Assembly: GCA_017643165.1 (NCBI GenBank)
Contig: JAEPNY010000001.1
Location: forward strand, 682,001 to 746,000
Direction of reading: 5' to 3'
Origin: Psychroserpens sp.
Lineage (GTDB): Bacteria > Bacteroidota > Bacteroidia > Flavobacteriales > Flavobacteriaceae
DNA length: 64,000 nucleotides
Below are positions 1 through 6,386 of the stretch, piece after piece; the first letter of the stretch is position 1; each line of letters opens with the position of its first letter. Made by a program: the position numbers and the translations under genes. Under the pieces are notes generated by a model. That model had not been told where the DNA came from. It saw only the letters and a program-made list of their open reading frames with translations, and did not search any database.

Positions 1-221
1 CCTGTGTCGTAGCGGTAGTCCCAACCGTGAAGGCCACAGATAAGATTTTTGCCGTTTATATAGCCATCACCTAAAAGAGCACCTCTATGGTGTCATCTCC
101 CATAAAGCACGGATATTTCACTCCCATATTTTATTATGACTAGGTCGGTCTTTGAAGCAAGTGCATGTACGAGGAATTTTTCTTTTAATGAATAAATTGA
201 AAGTAATTTAAATTTAAGCAT
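1..221 (-). pseudogene. Rieske [2Fe-2S] domain gene start with in-frame TGA at the first cluster cysteine
   Basis: Reading leftward from an ATG at 221, an uninterrupted frame runs off the window edge except for one TGA at 95-93, codon 43. The downstream part reads HHRGALLGDGY and then LICGLHGWDYRYDTG, which is a Rieske cluster-binding site. Codon 43, H45, C62 and H65 fit the family spacing C-X-H-X16-C-X2-H exactly, so the TGA replaces the first cysteine. The upstream part (HALASKTDLVIIKYG, SVLYGR) also fits the N-terminus of such proteins. From memory, in Bacteroidota this N-terminal Rieske domain is often fused to an FMN-binding glutamate-synthase-like domain, which would lie beyond the window. 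It sits 56 bp downstream of the cytochrome P460 gene on the same strand, so the two may form an electron-transfer operon. A nonsense mutation is the simplest reading. Sequencing error, or much less likely selenocysteine, are alternatives. Confidence 0.62.
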
Positions 222-277
222 TTAAATGTTAGTTAAAATAGAGGCAAGTTGTTCTTAACGAAGACAATAAGGTAATC

Positions 278-853
278 TTAATCTCTTTCGGAATTTAGAA
301 GGTCGCTATTCATAAAAACATAATCTGTATCCTGTGCAACTATATGGCATCCACCACAAAAACGTGCTTTACTAGAGTTTCCACTGAAGATCTTTCCGTC
401 TTTGATTTTACTTGTATAGCCCCAGTCTCCTGTTTCTGGAGAACTGCCAGCATCTAGTTTTACCATAACAGTTACTTTAAAGTCCGTTTTTTCTTCCCAT
501 TTCTCTTTACTACTGTATTGTTCTTTTACTATTACTGTACCTGCAGGATAGCTATAAGGAGCGGTTCCTTTATTAGTAGCTTCACCGATTTTGTTAATAT
601 ATACCTCTCGATATCCCTTAGGTCCTTTGTGATTGCTTCCTAATACTCCAATGATATCTCCAGTATTAGGCTTCTCATGAGTAATTTGATACCAATTACG
701 GTAATCACTAAAATCTTTAAAAGCAATTGCTCGTTCTGTTTTGTCTTCTAGGGTAAGTGTTTTGTATTCGCTATGGCCATCATTAGAATTAGTTAGGAAA
801 TAAAATGTAATAAGAAAAGGAACTGCTAAAGTTGCAAGAATTGAATTTTTCAT
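278..853 (-). CDS. Cytochrome P460 family protein (c-type haem)
   Basis: This 191-aa protein starts with a signal peptide (hydrophobic residues about 4-20), so it is exported. The C-terminal motif CGGCH at residues 166-170 is a classical CXXCH haem c attachment site. The preceding 130 residues (FSDYRNWYQITHEKP, YPAGTVIVKEQY, GDWGYTSKIKDGKI) resemble the cytochrome P460 fold, in which a Lys-crosslinked haem c oxidises small nitrogen compounds in some members. The substrate here is unknown, and many Bacteroidota paralogues are uncharacterised. It lies upstream of the Rieske reading frame on the same strand, which suggests a shared role in electron transfer. No terminator separates them. The family call is fairly secure, the reaction is not. 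Confidence 0.75.
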   Translation of the reverse strand: MKNSILATLAVPFLITFYFLTNSNDGHSEYKTLTLEDKTERAIAFKDFSDYRNWYQITHEKPNTGDIIGVLGSNHKGPKGYREVYINKIGEATNKGTAPYSYPAGTVIVKEQYSSKEKWEEKTDFKVTVMVKLDAGSSPETGDWGYTSKIKDGKIFSGNSSKARFCGGCHIVAQDTDYVFMNSDLLNSERD

Positions 854-1002
854 TGTTGTTTAAATTATGTGAGTTTTAACTAATTTTTTTCGTCAATAAA
901 TTTACAACATATTACGCCTTAGACGATTGGATTTTTTTCCTGATTAGCTGAAGGAAGATTTGAATTATTTTGTTTTACTCTAAATAATTCAATTTTTTTT
1001 AT

Positions 1003-1198
1003 ATGTAAAACGCTAATTCCTTTCTACATCTTTAACTTATTTTTTATTCATGCGACTGCTCAAAATAAAATAGATTCTTTAAAGACAGTTTTAGAAAAAA
1101 TAACAGATAAAGTATCTCAATTAGATATACTTGATGATTTAACTAAAGAGTTGATAAGAAATAATAGCGAGGAGCAAGTAGAATATTTAAATGATTAG
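1003..1198 (+). pseudogene. Eroded N-terminus of a secreted TPR / sensor-kinase type protein
   Basis: From 1007 to the TAG at 1196-1198 a frame encodes KTLIPFYIFNLFFIHATAQ followed by NKIDSLKTVLEKITDKV and SQLDILDDLTKELI, ending EEQVEYLND. This matches the usual start of Bacteroidota TPR-containing histidine kinases: a signal peptide ending in AQ, then a first TPR helix with the NKIDSL and LLNDL..E signatures. No start codon lies in this frame, but ATG at 1003-1005 followed by one extra base (T1006) would restore Met-Lys-Thr-Leu. The gene therefore seems to carry a +1 frameshift directly after its start codon and a stop after about 60 codons, with the rest lost. Resemblance is by eye, and 60 residues is little material. 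Confidence 0.45.
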
Positions 1199-1577
1199 GC
1201 TAAATGGTGAAGTTATAATAAGAATCGAATTATTTATTGCATAAAATATTATTGTGGTTTAATTTACTTTGATTTTTGTTGCGTTAAATTTGTATCACAA
1301 GTATTCAAAGTCTTATAAATTCTACCATATTACTTTCTGTATCGTGAAATAGTCACCAATCATGATAAAGTAATTTTGATAAATAGTTAAGTAAGTATTA
1401 AAGTACCTTACAATTTATATGTAGGCATTTTTAATTTATATTTCCCTACTATTTTAAGGCATTTGATTCGTAGTCGTCATAATTTGACTAACTTAGTTTA
1501 AGAAACATAAAAAATATTTAATTCTATAAGATTATAGTTTAAATCTAAACATATTGATAAAGCGTTAGCTGTTGTTC

Positions 1578-1717
1578 TATCTGAAAAATCGCCAATTTTT
1601 AATGTCACACGAATAACAATTACTAATGCTCATGCTTTCGGCGTGGGTTAGTACTTGTGTGTGACTAGGTGTTTGGCGATACCTTCAGATATCAAGGTTT
1701 GAAACCCCACGCTTTTT
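1578..1717 (+). other. Long imperfect hairpin with terminator-like 3' tail (candidate structured RNA)
   Basis: Six collinear paired blocks form one long stem: 1578-1585 with 1684-1691, 1588-1595 with 1673-1680, 1604-1610 with 1659-1665, 1616-1619 with 1655-1658, 1622-1626 with 1648-1652, and 1629-1635 with 1641-1647, closing on the loop TTTCG. That is 39 base pairs, with only two G-T pairs. The apical strand GCGTGGG (1641-1647) can instead pair with CCCACGC (1706-1712), which is followed directly by six T. ACCTT (1681-1685) can also pair with AAGGT (1694-1698). The alternatives exclude one another, as in a transcription attenuator. The lipoprotein gene at 1767 starts 50 bases further on. It might be a leader, a small RNA, or a palindromic mobile repeat. 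I do not recognise the family. Confidence 0.45.
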
Positions 1718-1766
1718 TATGCAATTAATTCATCAAGGGGTTTTGATGAAATAAAAATTATTTAAG

Positions 1767-2225
1767 ATGAGAACAAGTAAGATAGTGTTATTAGTTTTAG
1801 TTTGCTTCTTTAGTATTAACTGTAAAGAAAATCAATCTCGAAAAAAAACTCCAGAAGAGTTAAGACAGGAACTAAGGCAAAATGAACACTCAAACCCTTT
1901 AGATTATATCTCAGTTACTGAGGCTACTATAACACCACAGAGAAAAAAGGTGAAAAAAGCTGTATTATTTAAAAAAGCAAAATACGTCGATGACGGAGCT
2001 ATAATTAATGGATATATTCAAAATAAAGCTTCTTTAGCCAAGTTTAAAGATGTAAAACTAAAAGTCACTTATTATTCAAATACCCAATCAATTATTTCTG
2101 AAAAAACATTTATTCTTTATGAGTATTATTATCCAAATACTACTGAGAGCTTTACTATTAAAGTATACCCGCCAGAATCATATAGCAATTTAAATATAAA
2201 CGTTATTAATGCAATTGGTGAGTGA
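1767..2225 (+). CDS. Small lipoprotein, FxLyD-like
   Basis: The 152-aa product begins with a lipoprotein signal peptide (hydrophobic core from residue 6, lipobox-like FSIN-C with Cys19), so it is probably anchored in the outer membrane or facing the periplasm. After a charged linker rich in Lys, Arg and Glu (about 22-45), residues 70-150 form a beta-rich segment. There INGYIQNKASLAKFKDVKLKVTYYS and a later aromatic stretch recall the immunoglobulin-like FxLyD domain. Function is unknown. The gene stands alone, preceded by the structured hairpin and followed by a weak AT-only inverted repeat at 2279-2302. The domain resemblance is an inference by eye. Confidence 0.6.
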   Translation: MRTSKIVLLVLVCFFSINCKENQSRKKTPEELRQELRQNEHSNPLDYISVTEATITPQRKKVKKAVLFKKAKYVDDGAIINGYIQNKASLAKFKDVKLKVTYYSNTQSIISEKTFILYEYYYPNTTESFTIKVYPPESYSNLNINVINAIGE

Positions 2226-2747
2226 TAATTAGTGGATAAATAAATATGTTATTGAACAGCACGACTTGTCTTCCAATAAAAATTATTAAAAACAATAATT
2301 TTCTGTAATAGTATAAAACCGAAGACTTTTCAGAAATGGAGTTTTTGGTTCTACTCACCTAAAATTTTGATTGAATAAACTATAATTTAACTAATTCAAT
2401 TTAACTCGGGATTTATCGTAATCATAAGTCTTATTTTTATTAATGTATTACGATATTAAATCAATCTATAGTTGATTAAATCGATAGTTACGATACGATT
2501 GAAACGATTCGTTAATTTTAGTTGGACTTTTTACTTGATACAGTAATAATATTGTTGGTTATGTTTTTCAACTGAATAATGAATTTCAATCAAATATTCT
2601 TAGAAGCCTTTGGTTCTACTAAGATAAAAATTGTTTTTAAATATATCTTTTTTAATAAAACCTCTTCAATTAGAAAAAGCATAAGAAATGTTTTGATAAC
2701 AAATACTAAAAGTTGGTTATAAAACCAACTTTTAGTATTTTGGCATT
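2226..2747. other. Intergenic spacer before the integration module
   Basis: No coding frame is supported here. The visible structures are a weak 9-bp inverted repeat of only A and T (2279-2287 with 2294-2302), which might end transcription of the lipoprotein gene, and the perfect 18-bp inverted repeat at 2701-2740 listed separately. I searched by eye for a second copy of the tRNA-Phe 3' end, as expected for an att site, and found none. Confidence 0.65.
2701..2740. promoter_or_regulatory. Perfect 18-bp inverted repeat directly before the MerR-like gene
   Basis: Bases 2701-2718 are the exact reverse complement of 2723-2740, with a 4-base loop ATAA. The right arm ends 7 bases before the ATG at 2748. 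The GC-bearing core (AGTTGGTT/AACCAACT) followed by a T-rich tail could act as a terminator shielding the module. Its position against the start codon of a predicted DNA-binding protein also fits an autoregulatory operator. The symmetry itself is certain, the role is not. Confidence 0.6.
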
Positions 2748-3659
2748 ATGATTAATCTAAAAGACTATTACAAAAATTTCGAAGCTAATAATGAGCTATT
2801 TGAAATCCTTAGAGAACTTCGATTCAAGAAAACTGAAATGGATATTATTTATGATGATTTTGTCAGATGGGAGAAATGCGGATTGCTTTGGGGTGAATTT
2901 GGAGAAAAGAGCCATCAAAGAAAGTATAGCTATGTTTATTATACATGGGTAAAATTAGTAGAACAGTTGCGTCAGTTTGGGTTTGATTATGAAATTATTA
3001 AGACTTTCAAATGTAGTTTATCTGATACTTTAGATAGTGAATTTTATAAATTAGCAATAAAAGAAAAACGTGAATTACTATTAGAGCATTTTACAGAAGA
3101 GGAATTGAATAGATTTAATAATGAAATTGAGAATGAAGTTGAAGAAGAAAATCCAATAACTGCTTTTGAGAGTCTAATTCTCAACGTGGTGAATCATAAT
3201 GACATTGTAAACCTACTGTTTTTTCATAATAAACCACATTTTTATGTGCCTATTTCCGGTGAGATACTAAAAGAGTTTGAGCAAAGACCAGAAGCGTCAG
3301 AATACTTTGAATATTTAAAAGAATCTCATGTCAGTATATCTATTAATGAAATAACTAAAAGTTTCATTAATAATGATATTCCTTCAGAGCGAAGAATCGA
3401 GAAATTCACATCAATACTTACTGAGCAAGAATATAATGCGCTTAAGCTTATAAGAAAAGACTATAAAAACCTAAAATCAGTATTGATTACAACCAAAGAT
3501 AACCAACTTAATAGGATAGAACTAAAAACAGTTAAAAAAGCGAATGCGGAGAGTATGTTTATCCATCGTTTTAAAAAGGGGGATTATAAATCAATGCATA
3601 TAGAAACAGTTGATGGTAAAGTTGTTTATATAACCGATACTGAAAAGCATAAATTATGA
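2748..3659 (+). CDS. MerR-like helix-turn-helix protein of the integration module
   Basis: The 303-aa product has at residues 35-95 a segment resembling a MerR-type winged helix: IYDDFVRWEKCGLL, then SYVYYTWVKLVEQLRQFGFDYEIIK. The rest is helical and charged, with an acidic patch near residue 130 (ENEVEEEN) and no recognised catalytic motif. No signal peptide or membrane segment is present, so it should be cytoplasmic. It precedes a 47-aa ORF and the serine recombinase on the same strand, and a perfect palindrome abuts its start codon. Control of recombination or of its own expression is the likely role. The exact family was not recognised, and base composition is as AT-rich as the rest of the left region. 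Confidence 0.55.
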   Translation: MINLKDYYKNFEANNELFEILRELRFKKTEMDIIYDDFVRWEKCGLLWGEFGEKSHQRKYSYVYYTWVKLVEQLRQFGFDYEIIKTFKCSLSDTLDSEFYKLAIKEKRELLLEHFTEEELNRFNNEIENEVEEENPITAFESLILNVVNHNDIVNLLFFHNKPHFYVPISGEILKEFEQRPEASEYFEYLKESHVSISINEITKSFINNDIPSERRIEKFTSILTEQEYNALKLIRKDYKNLKSVLITTKDNQLNRIELKTVKKANAESMFIHRFKKGDYKSMHIETVDGKVVYITDTEKHKL

Positions 3660-3720
3660 TACTGAAGACCTCAGATCAATTCAAGAATAGCTAACCTATC
3701 ATAACCAATGAAGGAGATGC

Positions 3721-3739
3721 ACATGTTAAGTTAACATGT
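3721..3739. promoter_or_regulatory. Perfect 9-bp inverted repeat over a start codon
   Basis: ACATGTTAA at 3721-3729 and TTAACATGT at 3731-3739 flank a single central G. The right arm contains the ATG (3736) of the 47-aa ORF. Such short, tightly spaced symmetry is typical of repressor operators. A protein bound here would block both the small ORF and the recombinase translated behind it. The MerR-like product is the obvious candidate ligand, by inference only. Confidence 0.45.
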
Positions 3740-3879
3740 TTTCAATTAACAAGGCAAAAACCATTTTAAATGCCAACAGAAAAGAAAAATTAAACAATGA
3801 CCAAGTAAAACAGGTTTTAGAGCTTTTAGAAGTATTTGCTCGAATGAGTGTAGAACAATTTAATAAGCAACAAGAATGA
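3736..3879 (+). CDS. 47-aa protein translationally coupled to the recombinase
   Basis: An ATG at 3736 opens a 47-codon frame whose TGA (3877-3879) overlaps the recombinase ATG (3876) in an ATGA junction, the usual sign of translational coupling. The product (MFSINKAKTILN..., then NDQVKQVLELLEVFARMS) is predicted to be one or two amphipathic helices, with no membrane segment. Small coupled ORFs just before recombinases are common in Bacteroidota elements. It could be a recombination directionality factor or an antisense-like regulator, but nothing in the sequence proves either. The start falls inside a perfect inverted repeat. Confidence 0.55.
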   Translation: MFSINKAKTILNANRKEKLNNDQVKQVLELLEVFARMSVEQFNKQQE

Positions 3880-5453
3880 GAAAAACAGCAGTAATTATGT
3901 CACGCGTCAGTAGTGATGATCAAGTTAGAGGCTACAGTTTGGATGTTCAGTTTGAACAATTGACTAAATATTGCCAGAGACATGATATAGAGATATTAAA
4001 GCATTATAGAGAAGACCATTCGGCGAAAAACTTCAATCGACCTGAGTTTCAAAAATTCTTGGAATACGCTAAACAGCACAAAAATCAAATTGATTATTTA
4101 TTTATAACCACTTGGGACCGATTTTCAAGAAATATGACTGACGCTAATTTAATGCTCAGAACATTAAAAGGTTTAGGAATAGAAGTACAGGCGATAGAGC
4201 AGCCTATTGATTTCTCTATTCCAGAGAGTAAAGCGATGTTGGCTATATATTTAGTCTTTCCAGAAATTGATAACGACAGACGTTCTCTAAAGATTAGAGG
4301 AGGCATAAGAGGTTCTCTTAAAGCAGGACGATGGTGTAGACAAGCGCCAATAGGTTATAAAAATACTAGAGATAGTGAAAATAAACCAATCATCGTCCCA
4401 AGTGAAAAAGCAGAATATATTCAATATGCATATGATCAAATCATTAAAGGAAAGTCACAGGCTGATGTACGTAAGGATATAAAAGAGATGGGAGTTATTA
4501 TTAGTAGAAATAATATTTCACTTATTCTGAGAAACCCGATGTACATGGGAAAGATTGTCGTACCTGCAAAAGATGATGAACCAAAAGATTTGGTTGAAGG
4601 ATTACATCAAGGAATTATTTCTGAAGAGGTTTTTTATCAAGTCCAAAATATTTTGAGTAAGCGAAAAAAGAAATCAAATCGTCCAGTATATAATTCTCTA
4701 AGAGAGGAATTGCCTTTAAGAGGACTTATTTTTTGTTCAAACTGCAATGGTAAAATGACAGGAAGTCCTTCAAGGAGTCAAAATGGGAAACAATATTTCT
4801 ATTACCATTGTAACCATTGTAAGAAAGATAGAATCTCTGCTATTAATGCTAATAAGACTATTGAATCCATTTTAGATGATTTTAAGTTTTCAAGAGGAGC
4901 AGAGACCATTTACGAAATGATGGTTCAGAAGTTATTATCTGGAAATGAACAACAAGCAGCTATAAAACGAAAAAAACTCAATGCTGAAATAGAGCAGACT
5001 ACAAAGCGGTTAGAAAAGCTTCAAGACTTATATGTTGATGATAAAATAGATATAGAATCCTATTCTGAAACTTATGACAGATATAGTTTGAAACGCGAAG
5101 CATTAAAACAAGAGCTTAAGGGTTTACAAACAGGAAACAGTCAATATAGAACATGGTTAAACAAAGGTATTCACCTGCTTAAAAACGTGAAAGAGTATTA
5201 CAATAAATCTTCAGTTAAACAAAAACAACAGCTATTGAGTTCGATATTTCCCGAAAATCTCTTTTTTGAAGATAATAAATGTCGAACTGGAAGAATTAAT
5301 GATGTTTTAAGGTTTATATTGCAGATTTCCAATGAATTAGATGATAAAAAAAGAGGACAATTTTCAAATAAATTGAAATTGTCCTCTCGAGTGGTGCCTC
5401 CAGGAATCGAACCAGGGACACAAGGATTTTCAGTCCTTTGCTCTACCAACTGA
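3876..5453 (+). CDS. Large serine recombinase, C-terminus running into tRNA-Phe
   Basis: This 525-aa protein is a large serine recombinase that would integrate and excise the element. Residues 1-150 are the resolvase domain: MSRVSSDDQ carries the predicted nucleophile Ser12, and TTWDRFSRN is the conserved arginine region. The recombinase DNA-binding domain follows (about 155-280, GYKN, NPMYMGK). A zinc ribbon (CSNC and CNHC, about 285-320) and a coiled coil (about 365-430) come next. Residues from about 490 onward are encoded by the tRNA-Phe terminator, and the last 20 or so by the antisense of the tRNA, so the true conserved end is probably near FILQISNELDDKK. The natural stop codon seems to have been replaced by host sequence at the junction. 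Start by ATGA coupling to the 47-aa ORF. Confidence 0.85.
   Translation: MRKTAVIMSRVSSDDQVRGYSLDVQFEQLTKYCQRHDIEILKHYREDHSAKNFNRPEFQKFLEYAKQHKNQIDYLFITTWDRFSRNMTDANLMLRTLKGLGIEVQAIEQPIDFSIPESKAMLAIYLVFPEIDNDRRSLKIRGGIRGSLKAGRWCRQAPIGYKNTRDSENKPIIVPSEKAEYIQYAYDQIIKGKSQADVRKDIKEMGVIISRNNISLILRNPMYMGKIVVPAKDDEPKDLVEGLHQGIISEEVFYQVQNILSKRKKKSNRPVYNSLREELPLRGLIFCSNCNGKMTGSPSRSQNGKQYFYYHCNHCKKDRISAINANKTIESILDDFKFSRGAETIYEMMVQKLLSGNEQQAAIKRKKLNAEIEQTTKRLEKLQDLYVDDKIDIESYSETYDRYSLKREALKQELKGLQTGNSQYRTWLNKGIHLLKNVKEYYNKSSVKQKQQLLSSIFPENLFFEDNKCRTGRINDVLRFILQISNELDDKKRGQFSNKLKLSSRVVPPGIEPGTQGFSVLCSTN
5346..5387 (-). terminator. Intrinsic terminator of tRNA-Phe, inside the recombinase 3' end
   Basis: On the minus strand a 15-bp stem with one bulged base (5373-5387 with 5352-5367, loop about 5 bases) is followed by seven T. 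It stands 4 bases beyond the tRNA 3' end. On the plus strand the same bases are read as recombinase codons 490-504. Confidence 0.8.
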
Positions 5454-5464
5454 GCTAAGGCACC
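5392..5464 (-). tRNA. tRNA-Phe (anticodon GAA)
   Basis: The minus strand folds as a complete 73-nt cloverleaf without an encoded CCA. The acceptor stem is GGTGCCT with AGGCACC plus discriminator A, the D arm is AGCTCAGTTGGTAGAGC, and the T arm carries TTCGATT. The anticodon stem AAGGA/TCCTT closes the loop CTGAAAA, giving anticodon GAA for phenylalanine. The 3' end faces the serine recombinase and is the likely attachment site of the element. An ideal promoter lies upstream and a strong terminator downstream, so it forms its own transcription unit. Confidence 0.93.
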
Positions 5465-5485
5465 AGTTGCATAAAATTGCGAATG

Positions 5486-5516
5486 CAAATATAGAGGCAT
5501 TTTTAGTATTACCAAA
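5486..5516 (-). promoter_or_regulatory. Promoter of tRNA-Phe (TTTG-N19-TATATTTG)
   Basis: On the minus strand TTTG (5516-5513) and TATATTTG (5493-5486) are separated by exactly 19 bases. This is the textbook Bacteroidota primary-sigma promoter, TTTG-N19-TAnnTTTG. Transcription should start near 5480, about 16 bases before the mature tRNA. Confidence 0.8.
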
Positions 5517-5654
5517 AAGAAATTTTAAAAATTTAAGCATCTTGACAGAGAAGGACTTCAAATAGCTCATTTCGATATAAATAATGTTATAATTTGGTTA
5601 AGAGTTAACTTAATTTGACGATGCATTTTGTAGATTTAGCCTTTATTTTAAGTC

Positions 5655-6386
5655 ATGAACTTAATAATTGATGCCGGAAATACCTATGTGAAACTCGCGA
5701 TCTTTGATCGTGGTTTACTCAAAGAAAAGAATGTCGTGGATTATAATGAATCCAATGTCGTTTTAACTGAGGTGCTCGATACCTATCCCAACCTGGATAA
5801 AGCTATTGTATCATCTGTTGGAAAGTATGATGCTGAGGTTTTAAAGCAGGCAAAGCCTAACCTTCATATTATTGAGCTATCACATGAGTTGACTTTTCCT
5901 TTTAAAAATAAGTATGCCACTCCAAAAACATTAGGTGTTGATAGAATAGCATTGGTATGTGCAGCTGTAGAGCAATATGCCAATAAAAATGTGCTCATTA
6001 TTGATGCCGGAACCTGTATAACATATGATTTTGTGAATGTAGAGAATGAATATTTAGGAGGGGCAATATCTCCTGGTATTCGCTTGCGTTATAAATCACT
6101 AAATGATTTTACTGCTAATCTACCATTACTTCATACAGAAATGCCAGAATTAATTACTGGAAATTCTACACAACAATCCATTCACTCCGGCGTTGTTTAT
6201 GGTGTTATCAAAGAAATTGATGGGGTAATTGAAGAATATGCTGACAATTATTCGGATTTAACAGTTATTTTAACAGGTGGAGACGCCAAATTCTTGTCAA
6301 AACAATTAAAAAATAGCATATTTGCCAACTCAAATTTTCTTTTAGAAGGTTTGAATTTTATTTTAGAATATAACACACATTTATGA
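5655..6386 (+). CDS. coaX: Type III pantothenate kinase
   Basis: CoaX phosphorylates pantothenate with ATP, the first step of coenzyme A synthesis, in the cytoplasm. The 243-aa length is normal for the type III (ASKHA-fold) enzyme. The N-terminal phosphate loop IIDAGNTYVKL (residues 4-14), the substrate motif GVDR near residue 100, and the second phosphate loop IIDAGTC followed by GGAISPG all match the family. The gene opens the core region right of tRNA-Phe and overlaps the next gene by 4 bases. In this group coaX is regularly followed by the barrel and TPR genes found here. Confidence 0.93.
   Translation: MNLIIDAGNTYVKLAIFDRGLLKEKNVVDYNESNVVLTEVLDTYPNLDKAIVSSVGKYDAEVLKQAKPNLHIIELSHELTFPFKNKYATPKTLGVDRIALVCAAVEQYANKNVLIIDAGTCITYDFVNVENEYLGGAISPGIRLRYKSLNDFTANLPLLHTEMPELITGNSTQQSIHSGVVYGVIKEIDGVIEEYADNYSDLTVILTGGDAKFLSKQLKNSIFANSNFLLEGLNFILEYNTHL

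Larger units (their letters stand above)
854..1766. other. Long gene-poor, very AT-rich spacer
   Basis: There is no intact gene in these roughly 900 bases. They hold the eroded TPR-sensor remnant at 1003-1198 and the long hairpin at 1578-1717, which are listed separately. Between about 1200 and 1560 I see neither coding signal nor convincing RNA structure. The high A+T content, broken frames and nearby recombinase suggest a decayed accessory region. Confidence 0.7.
2748..5453 (+). mobile_element. Integration module of a genomic element at tRNA-Phe (left end not seen)
   Basis: Three co-directional genes (MerR-like regulator, 47-aa ORF, large serine recombinase) end inside the 3' part of tRNA-Phe. 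This is the arrangement of an element integrated at a tRNA gene, with the recombinase at the tRNA-proximal end. The coordinates cover only the recognisable module. The other boundary is not visible: no duplicated tRNA 3' end was found between 1 and 2747. Cargo may lie to the left, including the decayed genes, or the element may itself be a remnant. Confidence 0.5.

Noticed and set aside
93-95. Selenocysteine codon in the Rieske gene
   Set aside because: No convincing SECIS hairpin follows and the lineage usually lacks selenocysteine machinery. Kept only as an alternative to be excluded.
1670-1715. tRNA-like T arm (GGTTTGAAACC)
   Set aside because: Only a 4-bp stem forms and no acceptor, D or anticodon arm is found.
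1578-1717. Integron attC site
   Set aside because: The long hairpin is attC-like in size, but the required AAC and GTTRRRY core ends are missing and no integrase or cassette array is present.
2279-2302. Terminator after the small lipoprotein
   Set aside because: The 9-bp inverted repeat has only A and T pairs and no T-run directly after a stable stem. Too weak to list as a terminator.
5198-5515. Minus-strand open frame of 105 codons across tRNA-Phe
   Set aside because: Its middle is a translation of the tRNA (ALAQLVEQRT type), a classic false gene.
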